Shown here: piece after piece, positions 5,784-12,213 of the stretch
How the letters are laid out: each line of letters starts with the position of its first letter
How positions within the stretch are numbered: position 1 is the first letter of the stretch
Source: an uncultured Alistipes sp.
GTDB taxonomy: Bacteria > Bacteroidota > Bacteroidia > Bacteroidales > Rikenellaceae
DNA length: 12,213 bases
NCBI GenBank assembly: GCA_904502075.1
Contig: CAJGDL010000046.1
Location: 1 to 12,213 of the forward strand
Reading direction: 5' to 3'
Notes under the pieces: generated by a model
Database searches by the model: none
Told to the model about the DNA's origin: nothing
What the model saw: only the letters and a program-made list of their open reading frames with translations
Made by a program: the position numbers and the translations under genes

Positions 5784-6077
5784 TTCATGTCGGCGCAAAA
5801 TCTGCTCCTCTAAAATTAAAAATGGGGGGGGTGAAAATCAATAGTGGCGTTAAGTCGAAATCGGCTCCCTATAAGTCGGTCAATGCGTGGAGCCGAAGGC
5901 GACGTGGCAATCTCCTGCAAGCCCCACAATTCCAAGATCAAAACTCTTTTATCGGCACCCGTAGACCTTAAACCCCCTTCGCCTCCAACACCCCGAATGC
6001 CCCTTATTCTGTATCATACGTTGCAAGGAGAACGACCTATTGCATCGTTTTTCAGCAGTTGATCAAAGTACGAGCGC
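5784..6077. other. Convergent gene-free region between transporter and protease
   Basis: About 290 bases without a credible gene. Two short plus-strand open frames here lack family features and ribosome-binding context. The region holds the outer arm of the transporter hairpin, a G8 tract (5824-5831), and a decayed dispersed repeat at 5879-5920. Nothing recognisable was seen from about 5921 to 6077. Confidence 0.65.
5879..5920 (-). repeat. Degenerate copy of a widespread dispersed bacterial repeat (CHCEERSDVAIS type)
   Basis: On the minus strand this reads TTGCAGGAGATTGCCACGTC followed by GCCTTCGGCTCCACGCATTG. It closely resembles the dispersed element GGAGATTGCCACGTCGCTTCGCTCCTCGCAATGAC (written here as two parts: GGAGATTGCCACGTCGCTTC, then GCTCCTCGCAATGAC) found scattered in many bacterial genomes. 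Its translated complement yields spurious CHCEERSDVAIS peptides; here the plus strand gives EGDVAISC. The match is from memory and needs a search. Confidence 0.5.
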
Positions 6078-6111
6078 ATAAAGAAAGCCCGAATGGATTC
6101 CATTCGGGCTT
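6078..6111 (-). terminator. Intrinsic terminator of the M16 protease gene
   Basis: AAGCCCGAATGG (6085-6096) and CCATTCGGGCTT (6100-6111) form a perfect 12-bp stem with a 3-base loop (at least 11 bp with a 5-base loop). On the minus strand it is followed by the T-rich stretch TCTTTATG. A second small hairpin, GCCGC/GCGGC (6124-6128 with 6133-6137), lies between it and the stop codon at 6153. Confidence 0.85.
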
Positions 6112-6152
6112 GGCTTAAGAGGAGCCGCCGAGGCGGCCCTATCTATTTAAGA

Positions 6153-9011
6153 TTACTTCGCGGGGCGCATAATCACCTTGCTGACATTGCCCTCGCTGAG
6201 GAGCAAGCCGGCCATGGCCTTTACGTCGTCGACCGTGATCGACTTGAGCGTCTGCTCGTAGTCGTTCACATAGTCCAGACCCGTCTCGTTGTACTCGATG
6301 AGGTAGCTGAGCCAATCGCCATTCACCTCAAGCGTACCCTTGTAGTGCTTGAGGAGGAACTCGCGCGTCTTCTCAATGTTCTCTACCGAGGGGCCATTGA
6401 GGTAAATCTTGGCAAGCTCGGACATGATCGTAGCCACCACATGGTCGGCCTGACGCTCGTTGGTGTCGCATCCAATCTGTACAAAGAACTCCGAGGTGGG
6501 GTAGTAGTCGATCATACCCGAGGCACCAATCGAGTAGGTGGCACCCATCTGCTCACGGATAATCTCGCGGTACTGGCTCGACATGGCCTCGGTCAGCAGG
6601 CGCATCGTGAGCTTGTTCTTGAGCGTGTAGTCCACATTACCCGAAAGACCTACGAAGAGGCTTACCTTGGGCTGCTGCATGGCTACGTTGAAGTCCTTCT
6701 TCACCTGACCCTTCACCAGAGCACGACCGTCGTCTACCTTTTTGAGTACTTTCGAGGTGGTGGGGATCGAACCGATATACTTCTCTACCAAGGGCTTCAG
6801 AGCCTCTACATCCACATTACCCACGAAGGTGAAGGTGAACTCGTTGGCATCGGGGAAGAGCTCGGCGTTAATGGCCGAAAGACGCTCGAACTTCACCTTG
6901 TCAAGCAGCTCGGCCGAAATGATCTGCGAGCGGGGATTGCCACCATAAATCGTACCTACGAGCTCCTTCTGGAAGAGGTAGTCGGGGTTCGAGTTCATGT
7001 TCACCAGGTAGTTCTTATACTGGTTGTAGAAGGTCTGGAAATCACCCTCATCGAAGCGGGGAGCCGTGAAGTTCAAGTAAACGAGCTGCAAGAGGGTCTC
7101 GATATCCTTGGGCGAGGCGTTACCGCGCAGACCCTGGGTGATCTGACCAACCGAGGGGGCGAGGCTTACGTTCTTGCCCGAGAGCTGCTTCTGGAGCTCT
7201 ACGGCCGAGAACTTCGATACACCCATCATACCACGCAACGTGGGGAGGAACTGCTCGGCAATGGCCGCCTCGTCAGCATCGGCAATCATCGACGAACCAC
7301 CGTTACCACGGGCGAAGAAGAGTACCTCGTCGGCCTTGAAGGTAGTGGGCTTCACCACGATCTTCGTGCCGTTCTTGAGGGTCCACTCAATGGTACCCAG
7401 CGTCTCGTTCTTCACCTCGCTCTTCACGGCCGAACCCTTCAGCGGAGCATCGGGAGCCACCAGCGGCTCGATGACCGTCGTGTCGGCATAGGGCTCCACA
7501 GCCTCAGCGGGCAGGGCAGCCACAGCCTTGAGAATCGAGAGCACCATCTCCTCGGTGGGGTTCTGCAAGCCCTCCTTCTCGGGAGCGTTGATGCATACCA
7601 CCTGGTTGTGGTCGGTAAAGAGCTCCTTCAGACGGGCGTTCACCATATCCACGGTGATCATCTGCAGCAGCTGCGAGTCTACCTGATACTCCGTCTCGGC
7701 ATCGGGAATCGCCGAATTGAGGCGGAAATTATTCATGTAGCGTTGTACATAGTGGTGGTGCATGTTGTCGTTGCGGTTGGCATACTGACGGTCGATCTGG
7801 GCCTGGATCTGCGCCTTGGCACGCTCAAACTCACCGAGCGTGAAGCCGTGGCGACGCAGACGCTCCAACTCGAGCAGTGCGGCAGCAAAACCCTGGGCCA
7901 GCTCACCATCCTTGGTCGTTACACCCAACATGGCGGTCTCGAGCGTAGGCATGATACCCACCGAACCGTTATAGATGTAACCACTCAAGAAGGGAGCCTC
8001 GGGCTTCATGGTGATCTCCTCCAGGCGGGCGTTGGCCATCACCGAGAGGTAGCTGTCGATCATGCTGATCAACGAGGCCATGATCGTCGAGTTCACCTCC
8101 TTCGGGAGGGCCTGGTGCTTCACATAGAGCGTAGCCTGCGAACGCTGCATCTCGGGATCGGTGAAGATCGAGATGATGGGCTCCTGGTTGTCGGGGATCA
8201 TGATCACCTCCTTCTGTGCCGCATCGGCAGGCGATACGGGCACATCGGCCATCAGAGCGCGGATTTTCTGCTCAATCTGATCCACATCAATGTCACCTAC
8301 CACGATGAAGGTCATCAACTCGGGGCGATACCACTTCTCGTAGAAGTTGCGGATAGCCGAGTGGGGGAACGAAGCCAAGCCATCGAGGTGACCGATCAGG
8401 TTGCGCTCGGCATAGCGGGTACCCTTGCCAAGCGACTCGATGAGCTTCATCGAGGCACGACGCTGAGCACCGTCCGTGGTACGCAACTCCTCCATGATCA
8501 CACCACGCTCCGAGTCGATCTCCTTGCCCTCGAGGGCGATGAAGTGCGACCAGTCGTGCAAGATCAGGAGCATCGAATCAACCACACCCTCGCGCAACTC
8601 ACCGGCACGCTTTACGGGTACATCGTTGAGCTGATAGAAGGTGTAGTCCCAGCTCGTGGCTGCGTTCAGGTTGCGACCAAAGGCCACACCCACCTTCTCA
8701 CAATACTCGATGAGCTGCTTACCGGGCAGGTTCTTCGTGCCATTGAAGGCCATGTGCTCGAGGAAGTGAGCCAGACCCTGCTGATCGTCCTCCTCCTGGA
8801 TGGCACCTACATCGTAGACAATCCAGAAGTTGGCCAAATCCTTCGGTTTCTCATTGTGACGGATGTAATAACGCATGCCATTCTCCAGAAGGCCGATGCG
8901 TACCGCCGGATCATTGGGCAAGGGCTGCAGCATGGGGTTCTGACCCGCCTCCTGTGCCCAAGCACCCATTGCTGCCACCAAGGCAACAATGCTGATTAAG
9001 AATCTTTTCAT
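6153..9011 (-). CDS. Secreted M16 (pitrilysin/insulinase) family zinc metallopeptidase
   Basis: The 952-residue protein has a signal peptide (MKRFLISIVALVAAMGAWA, cleavage before QEAG), so it acts in the periplasm or is exported. The inverted zinc site HFLEH (H82, E85, H86) defines M16. The third ligand is a glutamate in EGKEIDSERGVIMEE, with E161 and E164 at about the expected distance. Length and layout match the two-module bacterial form: an active N-terminal module, its M16_C partner (around HSAIRNFYEKWYRPELMTFI), and a second module from about residue 530 (TIEWTLKNGTKIVVKPT) lacking the zinc motif. Such proteins degrade or process peptides; the substrate is unknown. The gene has a clear terminator but no recognisable -7 box in the 149-base gap to the upstream XRE gene, where no XRE terminator was seen either. 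Co-transcription with the XRE/DUF2975 pair is therefore possible. Confidence 0.95.
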   Translation of the reverse strand: MKRFLISIVALVAAMGAWAQEAGQNPMLQPLPNDPAVRIGLLENGMRYYIRHNEKPKDLANFWIVYDVGAIQEEDDQQGLAHFLEHMAFNGTKNLPGKQLIEYCEKVGVAFGRNLNAATSWDYTFYQLNDVPVKRAGELREGVVDSMLLILHDWSHFIALEGKEIDSERGVIMEELRTTDGAQRRASMKLIESLGKGTRYAERNLIGHLDGLASFPHSAIRNFYEKWYRPELMTFIVVGDIDVDQIEQKIRALMADVPVSPADAAQKEVIMIPDNQEPIISIFTDPEMQRSQATLYVKHQALPKEVNSTIMASLISMIDSYLSVMANARLEEITMKPEAPFLSGYIYNGSVGIMPTLETAMLGVTTKDGELAQGFAAALLELERLRRHGFTLGEFERAKAQIQAQIDRQYANRNDNMHHHYVQRYMNNFRLNSAIPDAETEYQVDSQLLQMITVDMVNARLKELFTDHNQVVCINAPEKEGLQNPTEEMVLSILKAVAALPAEAVEPYADTTVIEPLVAPDAPLKGSAVKSEVKNETLGTIEWTLKNGTKIVVKPTTFKADEVLFFARGNGGSSMIADADEAAIAEQFLPTLRGMMGVSKFSAVELQKQLSGKNVSLAPSVGQITQGLRGNASPKDIETLLQLVYLNFTAPRFDEGDFQTFYNQYKNYLVNMNSNPDYLFQKELVGTIYGGNPRSQIISAELLDKVKFERLSAINAELFPDANEFTFTFVGNVDVEALKPLVEKYIGSIPTTSKVLKKVDDGRALVKGQVKKDFNVAMQQPKVSLFVGLSGNVDYTLKNKLTMRLLTEAMSSQYREIIREQMGATYSIGASGMIDYYPTSEFFVQIGCDTNERQADHVVATIMSELAKIYLNGPSVENIEKTREFLLKHYKGTLEVNGDWLSYLIEYNETGLDYVNDYEQTLKSITVDDVKAMAGLLLSEGNVSKVIMRPAK

Positions 9012-9118
9012 AGTACGTTGGTTAATTGGTTTAGTTTTCTGTTTTCTTGGTCTTATGATTATATTGCTTTCTCTCTGTCGTATCTCTCTTTTTCGGTCTC
9101 CAACTCGAATCGAAATTC

Positions 9119-9153
9119 TGAATTTTGAATTTTGAATTTTGAATTTTGAATTC
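9119..9153. repeat. Five-unit 7-base tandem repeat (TGAATTT family)
   Basis: Four perfect TGAATTT units and one TGAATTC run without interruption from 9119 to 9153. The array ends 7 bases from the XRE gene's stop codon and lies upstream of the protease gene. It is the most regular of the three arrays in the window (also 2044-2071 and 3903-3930). Confidence 0.85.
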
Positions 9154-9160
9154 TCCCTGC

Positions 9161-9370
9161 CTACTCCTCTTCCCGATACTCAATGATGTCCCCGGGCTGA
9201 CACTGCAATTCACGGCAAATGGCCTCGAGGGTTGAAAAACGGATGGCTCGTGCCTTGCCGTTTTTGAGGATCGAGAGGTTGGCGGGGGTGATATCCACGC
9301 GCTCCGAGAGCTCGCCAAGCGACATCTTGCGCTTGGCCATCATCACGTCTATGTTGATAATTATCGCCAT
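9161..9370 (-). CDS. Small XRE-family helix-turn-helix regulator (YozG-like)
   Basis: The 69-residue protein is a single Cro/C1-type DNA-binding domain: MSLGELSERVDITPANLSI (about 16-34) holds helices 2 and 3, followed by LKNGKARAIRFSTLEAICR and the closing motif CQPGDIIEY. This short form is typically encoded next to a DUF2975 membrane protein, as here (B. subtilis YozG/YoaS is a known pair of this kind). It most likely regulates its own operon; the membrane partner may modulate it, which is inference. It lies 72 bases downstream of the DUF2975 gene on the same strand. A G9 tract ends 9 bases before the ATG and occupies the ribosome-binding position. Confidence 0.9.
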   Translation of the reverse strand: MAIIINIDVMMAKRKMSLGELSERVDITPANLSILKNGKARAIRFSTLEAICRELQCQPGDIIEYREEE

Positions 9371-9379
9371 ATCTAAATT

Positions 9380-9388
9380 CCCCCCCCC
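9380..9388 (-). promoter_or_regulatory. G9 homopolymer at the ribosome-binding position of the XRE gene
   Basis: On the minus strand AAAG9AATTTAGAT precedes the ATG, with 9 bases between the run and the start codon. The purine run can pair with the anti-Shine-Dalgarno sequence. Homopolymers of this length slip during replication, so spacing and translation could vary between cells. Confidence 0.55.
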
Positions 9389-9442
9389 TTTATTTTCGTG
9401 CTGTTTATCATGGTATTTCTACGAATCATATTAAGCCTTGAA

Positions 9443-10147
9443 TTAAATCGTAAACTTCTGCTCTTCGCTCAAGCGGCTACCCACGGCGAAGATCTCCGCA
9501 GCAAAGAGGATCAGCAGACCCAACACGGCCGTATAGTAGTCGGGAATCACACGGGCAAAGGCCTCGGGCATCTCCTCCGAAACCAGGGCGACCATGCGGT
9601 GGCCTAGATGGAGCACAATCCACTCGAGAAGCACATTCAGAATCACAAAGCCACCGATCAGACGCATGTAGAGGATGTTCTTGGCCGGCAGGGGACGCTG
9701 GTCGCGAATCGAACAACGCATCGAATTGATGATCAGCGCAATCAGTACGATAAACACACACCAAACCAACATCGACAGGAGGTTCAGTCCAAAGATTGTG
9801 ATCGCGTATTGATCCATCTGAGCAACAAATTCATCCGACACATCGGCACGATTGACCCGGATCGTGGCAAAAGCCTCATAGGGGGTCAATTTCAACGACG
9901 AATTTTCCAGAGCCTGCACCCCGGGGTCGGAGAGGTGATCGAGGGGAAGCGGGCGTACGGCCACCATATAAAAGTTCTCTCGATCGAACGAGCGGGCCTC
10001 GGCACTCCCCAAATTATAGCCATTGCGGAGCCCGATCTGCCAAAGGGGCAGAAAACTGTAGATGAAGGCGGTAGCCAACAGCAAGAAATAGCCGACATAG
10101 ATCAACATCAGTCGGCGATTCAGGGCTCTCTTTTCACACTTTTCCAT
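9443..10147 (-). CDS. DUF2975 family four-helix membrane protein
   Basis: The 234-residue protein has four predicted membrane helices at about residues 14-36, 116-140, 160-181 and 204-223. A soluble loop of roughly 75 residues lies between the first two and is probably extracytoplasmic. The C-terminal ending FAAEIFAVGSRLSEEQKFTI matches the conserved end of DUF2975 proteins (G-x-x-L-x-E-E-x-x-x-T-I). The biochemical role of the family is unknown. Its regular partner is a small XRE regulator, present immediately downstream, and the pair shares the promoter at 10201-10231. The ATG at 10145-10147 follows an AT-rich leader without an obvious Shine-Dalgarno. It might sense an envelope or small-molecule signal and influence the regulator, but the sequence does not show this. 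Confidence 0.83.
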   Translation of the reverse strand: MEKCEKRALNRRLMLIYVGYFLLLATAFIYSFLPLWQIGLRNGYNLGSAEARSFDRENFYMVAVRPLPLDHLSDPGVQALENSSLKLTPYEAFATIRVNRADVSDEFVAQMDQYAITIFGLNLLSMLVWCVFIVLIALIINSMRCSIRDQRPLPAKNILYMRLIGGFVILNVLLEWIVLHLGHRMVALVSEEMPEAFARVIPDYYTAVLGLLILFAAEIFAVGSRLSEEQKFTI

Positions 10148-10200
10148 TTTTTACACATTCGAGTTTTCTTTTCACCTACGTGGCGAGAAGATTTCTTCGG

Positions 10201-10231
10201 CAAAGATACTCACTTTATGCCGAAAAACAAA
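10201..10231 (-). promoter_or_regulatory. Bacteroidota-type promoter of the DUF2975-XRE operon
   Basis: On the minus strand TTTG (10228-10231), 19 bases, then TATCTTTG (10201-10208) is a full consensus match. Transcription would start near 10194, giving a leader of about 47 bases. Confidence 0.85.
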
Positions 10232-10250
10232 TATTTTTTATTGTTTTTCG
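10221..10250. promoter_or_regulatory. Perfect inverted repeat over the -33 box, candidate operator
   Basis: CGAAAAACAA (10221-10230) and TTGTTTTTCG (10241-10250) are exact complements separated by 10 bases, so the half-sites are 20 bases apart (two helical turns). The left half covers most of the -33 box of the DUF2975-XRE promoter. It is well placed for binding by a dimeric XRE repressor. Nothing in the sequence identifies the binder. Confidence 0.6.
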
Positions 10251-10303
10251 ATATTTTTTATTGCTTTGCCAACTTTCTCGGTATAAATTTACAAAAAAAT
10301 CCC

Positions 10304-10311
10304 TACTTTTG
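10304..10311 (+). promoter_or_regulatory. -7 box of the thioesterase gene
   Basis: TACTTTTG matches TAnnTTTG and lies 22 bases before the ATG at 10334. No TTG is present at 19-20 bases upstream, so the -33 element is poor. The promoter faces away from the DUF2975-XRE promoter. Confidence 0.6.
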
Positions 10312-10333
10312 TTACAAATTAGAGAAAAAAACA

Positions 10334-11065
10334 ATGGCAGAGAAGACACATTACGCCTATCGGGTCGATCCGCAGTGGGTTGATTTCACAATGCGTGCCT
10401 CGGTAGCCGCTTTGACCAACGCGGTGCTGAGTGTGGCTGGAGTGGATGCCCAACGCAAAGGATTCGGCACCGACACCTTGAATAAAGAGAATTTTTCGTG
10501 GGTACTGCTGCGCATGGCCGTGGAGTTTGACCACCGCCCCGAGCAGTACACCGATTTTTCGATCACCACCTGGGTGAGCGACTACGGTCGCATGATGTCC
10601 ACCCGTAATTTCACGGTACAGGACAACGAGGGGAAGATCTTCGGGCGCGTGGTAACTCAATGGTGCATGATCGACCTCACCACGCGCCGCCCAATCGACC
10701 TGACGACCCCCACCATTGCCGAGAACTACGGAAAATACCTTGTGGAGTGCCCCTCGCCGACCGAGGCCCCGAAGCGTCTTGGAGCCATCGACGCGCAGGT
10801 GAAAGTCGTTCGTGATGTGGTATATAGCGACATTGACTTCAACCGTCACGTTAACACGCTGCGCTACCTCGAAATGATGCTCGACCGCCTGCCGCTCGAA
10901 CGCTTCGAGCAGGATCGCCCGCTGCGCCTCGATGTCAATTTCCAGCACGAATGTCGCTACGGACAGACTCTCGAGATCGGTTACGAAGAGCGCGAGGAGT
11001 GCGACCTCTTCGAGATCTCAAGCGAAGGAACCGCCGCCGTTCGCGCCCGCCTGGAGTGGAGATAA
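10334..11065 (+). CDS. Acyl-ACP thioesterase
   Basis: The enzyme hydrolyses acyl-acyl carrier protein to free fatty acid and ACP in the cytoplasm, ending fatty acid elongation. The 243-residue protein is a double hotdog fold of the FatA/FatB (acyl-ACP thioesterase) family. The first half contains the long-helix and beta segments around FSWVLLRMAVEFDHRPE and FSITTWVSDYGRMMSTRNF. The second half carries the catalytic cluster SDIDFNRHVNTLRY (D168, N170, H172, equivalent to the Asp-Asn-His of plant FatB) and HECRYG, whose Glu206-Cys207 pair matches the EC of plant enzymes. The open frame extends far upstream without a stop, but that part is antisense to the DUF2975 gene. The ATG at 10334-10336 follows a -7 box by 22 bases and gives the family's usual N-terminus. 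The lipoprotein gene follows after 33 bases, probably co-transcribed. Confidence 0.93.
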   Translation: MAEKTHYAYRVDPQWVDFTMRASVAALTNAVLSVAGVDAQRKGFGTDTLNKENFSWVLLRMAVEFDHRPEQYTDFSITTWVSDYGRMMSTRNFTVQDNEGKIFGRVVTQWCMIDLTTRRPIDLTTPTIAENYGKYLVECPSPTEAPKRLGAIDAQVKVVRDVVYSDIDFNRHVNTLRYLEMMLDRLPLERFEQDRPLRLDVNFQHECRYGQTLEIGYEEREECDLFEISSEGTAAVRARLEWR

Positions 11066-11098
11066 CCCATATTCAAAACAAAACAAACCAAACAAACA

Positions 11099-12213
11099 AT
11101 GAAACGATTTTTTTGGATCCTGATAGCGGCCACACTGCTGACGGCCTGCAAAGAAGAGGTACTGATCATTCCCGATCAGCCCACCCATATCCCCGAACTT
11201 CCGGAACTGACCGAACCCGAGGAGCTTCCCCTGGTGAACGATGTGATGGAGGTAATCGATGACCCCTACTTTGCCCGCTACTGCCTGGTGCGTTTCGATA
11301 CGAACGGCGATGGCAAGCTCTCGATGGCCGAGGCCGAGCGTGCCGAGCGTATCATCTACGACGAGGATACCCCCGAGCAGCAGGCCGATTACAGCCGTTT
11401 TATCTCGATGAAGGGAATCGAATATTTTAAAAATCTCGAGGCCTTAGAGGTTCGCTCTTCGGTACTTACGGAGCTTGACCTCTCGCACAACTCGAACTTA
11501 AAAGAGCTCCGCTTCTCCCTCGCCCAAGGGCAGTGCCACCTCAAGCGACTCAACGTCAGCCACACCCGCCTCGAGGAGTTGGTGATCCCCTCGTCGGAGA
11601 TCGAGGAACTCTTGGTGAGCGGTTCGCGTCTGAAGCGCCTTACGATCTACACCACCGAACAGCACCTTAAGAGCCTCGATGTACGCTACTGCGAGGAGTT
11701 GGAGACGCTGGAAGCCTACAATTGCGCCTTCCCCTCGCTTGACCTCCGCTACTGTCCTCGGCTGCGGACCCTTCGACTCTTCGGAGCCAAGTTGCAAACC
11801 TTGGATCTATCACAAAACGCAGCCTTGGAGACGCTCGAACTGATGAGGTGCGGCCTCAATTCAATCTCCCTGAAAAACAACAAGAAACTTGCATTTCTTG
11901 ATTTGAGTAGCAACTCGTTGTATTCGATCGACCTCTCTGCTTTGAGCGAGTTGGTCAGCCTCGTTTTGTCTGAAAATCCCATAACCTCAATCGACATCTC
12001 CAAGAACGAAAAATTAAGGTCGCTCGGGATGGACTCCACGGCAATCTCGACACTCAACACAGACAACAACAACGAGTTGAACACCTTGACATGCGACAAC
12101 GCAAAACTTACGAAATTAGACCTTTCGACCAATAGCCGATTGGAACTTCTCTCCTGCTCGGGGAATCAGTTGAGCGAACTCAACATCACTCCACGAGTTG
12201 GCGGAAACCTCAA
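11099..12213 (+). CDS. Leucine-rich-repeat lipoprotein with EF-hand, incomplete at right edge
   Basis: The visible 371 codons begin with a lipoprotein signal (MKRFFWILIAATLLTACKEE; lipobox LTAC, lipidated Cys17), so the protein is probably anchored in the outer membrane. A short Pro/Glu-rich spacer is followed by a canonical EF-hand loop DTNGDGKLSMAE (residues 67-78, acidic or polar residues at positions 1, 3, 5, 9 and 12), expected to bind calcium. From about residue 104 come leucine-rich repeats of the LxxLDLSxNxxL kind, for example LTELDLSHNSNLKELRF, LQTLDLSQNAALETLEL, LAFLDLSSNSLYSIDLS and LTKLDLSTNSRLELLSC. These surface proteins usually bind proteins or glycans, but no ligand can be named. 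It starts 33 bases after the thioesterase stop in an A/C-rich gap without promoter. From about 11780 on, codon use becomes visibly more AT-rich. The C-terminus lies outside the window. Confidence 0.85.
   Translation, partial: MKRFFWILIAATLLTACKEEVLIIPDQPTHIPELPELTEPEELPLVNDVMEVIDDPYFARYCLVRFDTNGDGKLSMAEAERAERIIYDEDTPEQQADYSRFISMKGIEYFKNLEALEVRSSVLTELDLSHNSNLKELRFSLAQGQCHLKRLNVSHTRLEELVIPSSEIEELLVSGSRLKRLTIYTTEQHLKSLDVRYCEELETLEAYNCAFPSLDLRYCPRLRTLRLFGAKLQTLDLSQNAALETLELMRCGLNSISLKNNKKLAFLDLSSNSLYSIDLSALSELVSLVLSENPITSIDISKNEKLRSLGMDSTAISTLNTDNNNELNTLTCDNAKLTKLDLSTNSRLELLSCSGNQLSELNITPRVGGNL

Noticed and set aside
5824..5831. G8 homopolymer after the transporter gene
   Set aside because: It is a notable tract, but it lies in a gene-free convergent region with no promoter or start codon nearby, so no switching role is apparent.
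5738..6062. Two short plus-strand open frames in the convergent gap
   Set aside because: They overlap the hairpin, the G8 tract and the dispersed repeat, have arginine/proline-rich unstructured translations, and lack start-site signals.
6093..8999. 968-codon open frame on the plus strand, antisense to the M16 protease gene
   Set aside because: It mirrors the protease gene codon for codon, has a low-complexity L/H/E/R/G-rich composition with no family motif, and arises because the sense gene avoids TTA, CTA and TCA codons. The minus-strand protein is clearly the real one.
9608..10333. In-frame upstream extension of the thioesterase to a 485-residue protein
   Set aside because: The extension is antisense to the DUF2975 gene, lacks protein-family features, and the -7 box at 10304-10311 lies just before the shorter start.

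Overview
The window looks like a chromosomal segment of a member of the Bacteroidota, most likely a gut Bacteroidales and possibly an Alistipes/Rikenellaceae-type genome. The evidence is Bacteroidota-type promoters (TTG or TTTG, 19-20 bases, then TAnnTTTG) in front of several genes, AT-rich leaders mostly without Shine-Dalgarno sequences, fairly GC-rich coding regions, and typical Bacteroidota proteins (small outer-membrane barrel, DUF2975 plus XRE pair, double-module M16 protease, leucine-rich lipoprotein). The genus is inference. No integrase, transposase, CRISPR array, rRNA or tRNA is visible.

Left block (1-2002, all minus strand): a membrane-anchored cyclophilin-type prolyl isomerase, then FtsE, then the N-terminal 157 codons of gyrB, which runs off the left edge. 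A strong hairpin terminator lies between the isomerase and ftsE. gyrB has a textbook promoter of its own. On the other side of a short divergent promoter region is a complete tmRNA gene (ssrA, plus strand) whose tag reads GNNSYALAA; it has its own terminator.

Middle block (2531-6152): a convergent gene-free stretch holds a long imperfect hairpin and what may be a degraded partial copy of the tmRNA 3' end. Next come a small secreted beta-barrel protein (minus) and, divergent from it, an AspT/YidE-family transporter (plus) whose promoter lies inside the upstream open frame and so fixes the start codon. A second convergent gene-free stretch carries another long hairpin, a G8 tract and a decayed copy of a dispersed repeat.

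Right block (6153-12213): a secreted two-module M16 zinc protease, a small XRE regulator and a DUF2975 membrane protein are all on the minus strand and may be partly co-transcribed. Divergent from them are an acyl-ACP thioesterase and an incomplete leucine-rich-repeat lipoprotein with an EF-hand. The divergent promoter region contains a perfect 10+10 inverted repeat over the -33 box of the DUF2975/XRE promoter, a good operator candidate. A G9 tract sits at the ribosome-binding position of the XRE gene.

A 7-base tandem repeat (TGAATTT-like) recurs in three intergenic regions. Most genes are ordinary housekeeping or envelope genes. The more unusual material is in the non-coding DNA: the heptamer arrays, the two long hairpins, the tmRNA-end look-alike and the XRE/DUF2975 control region.
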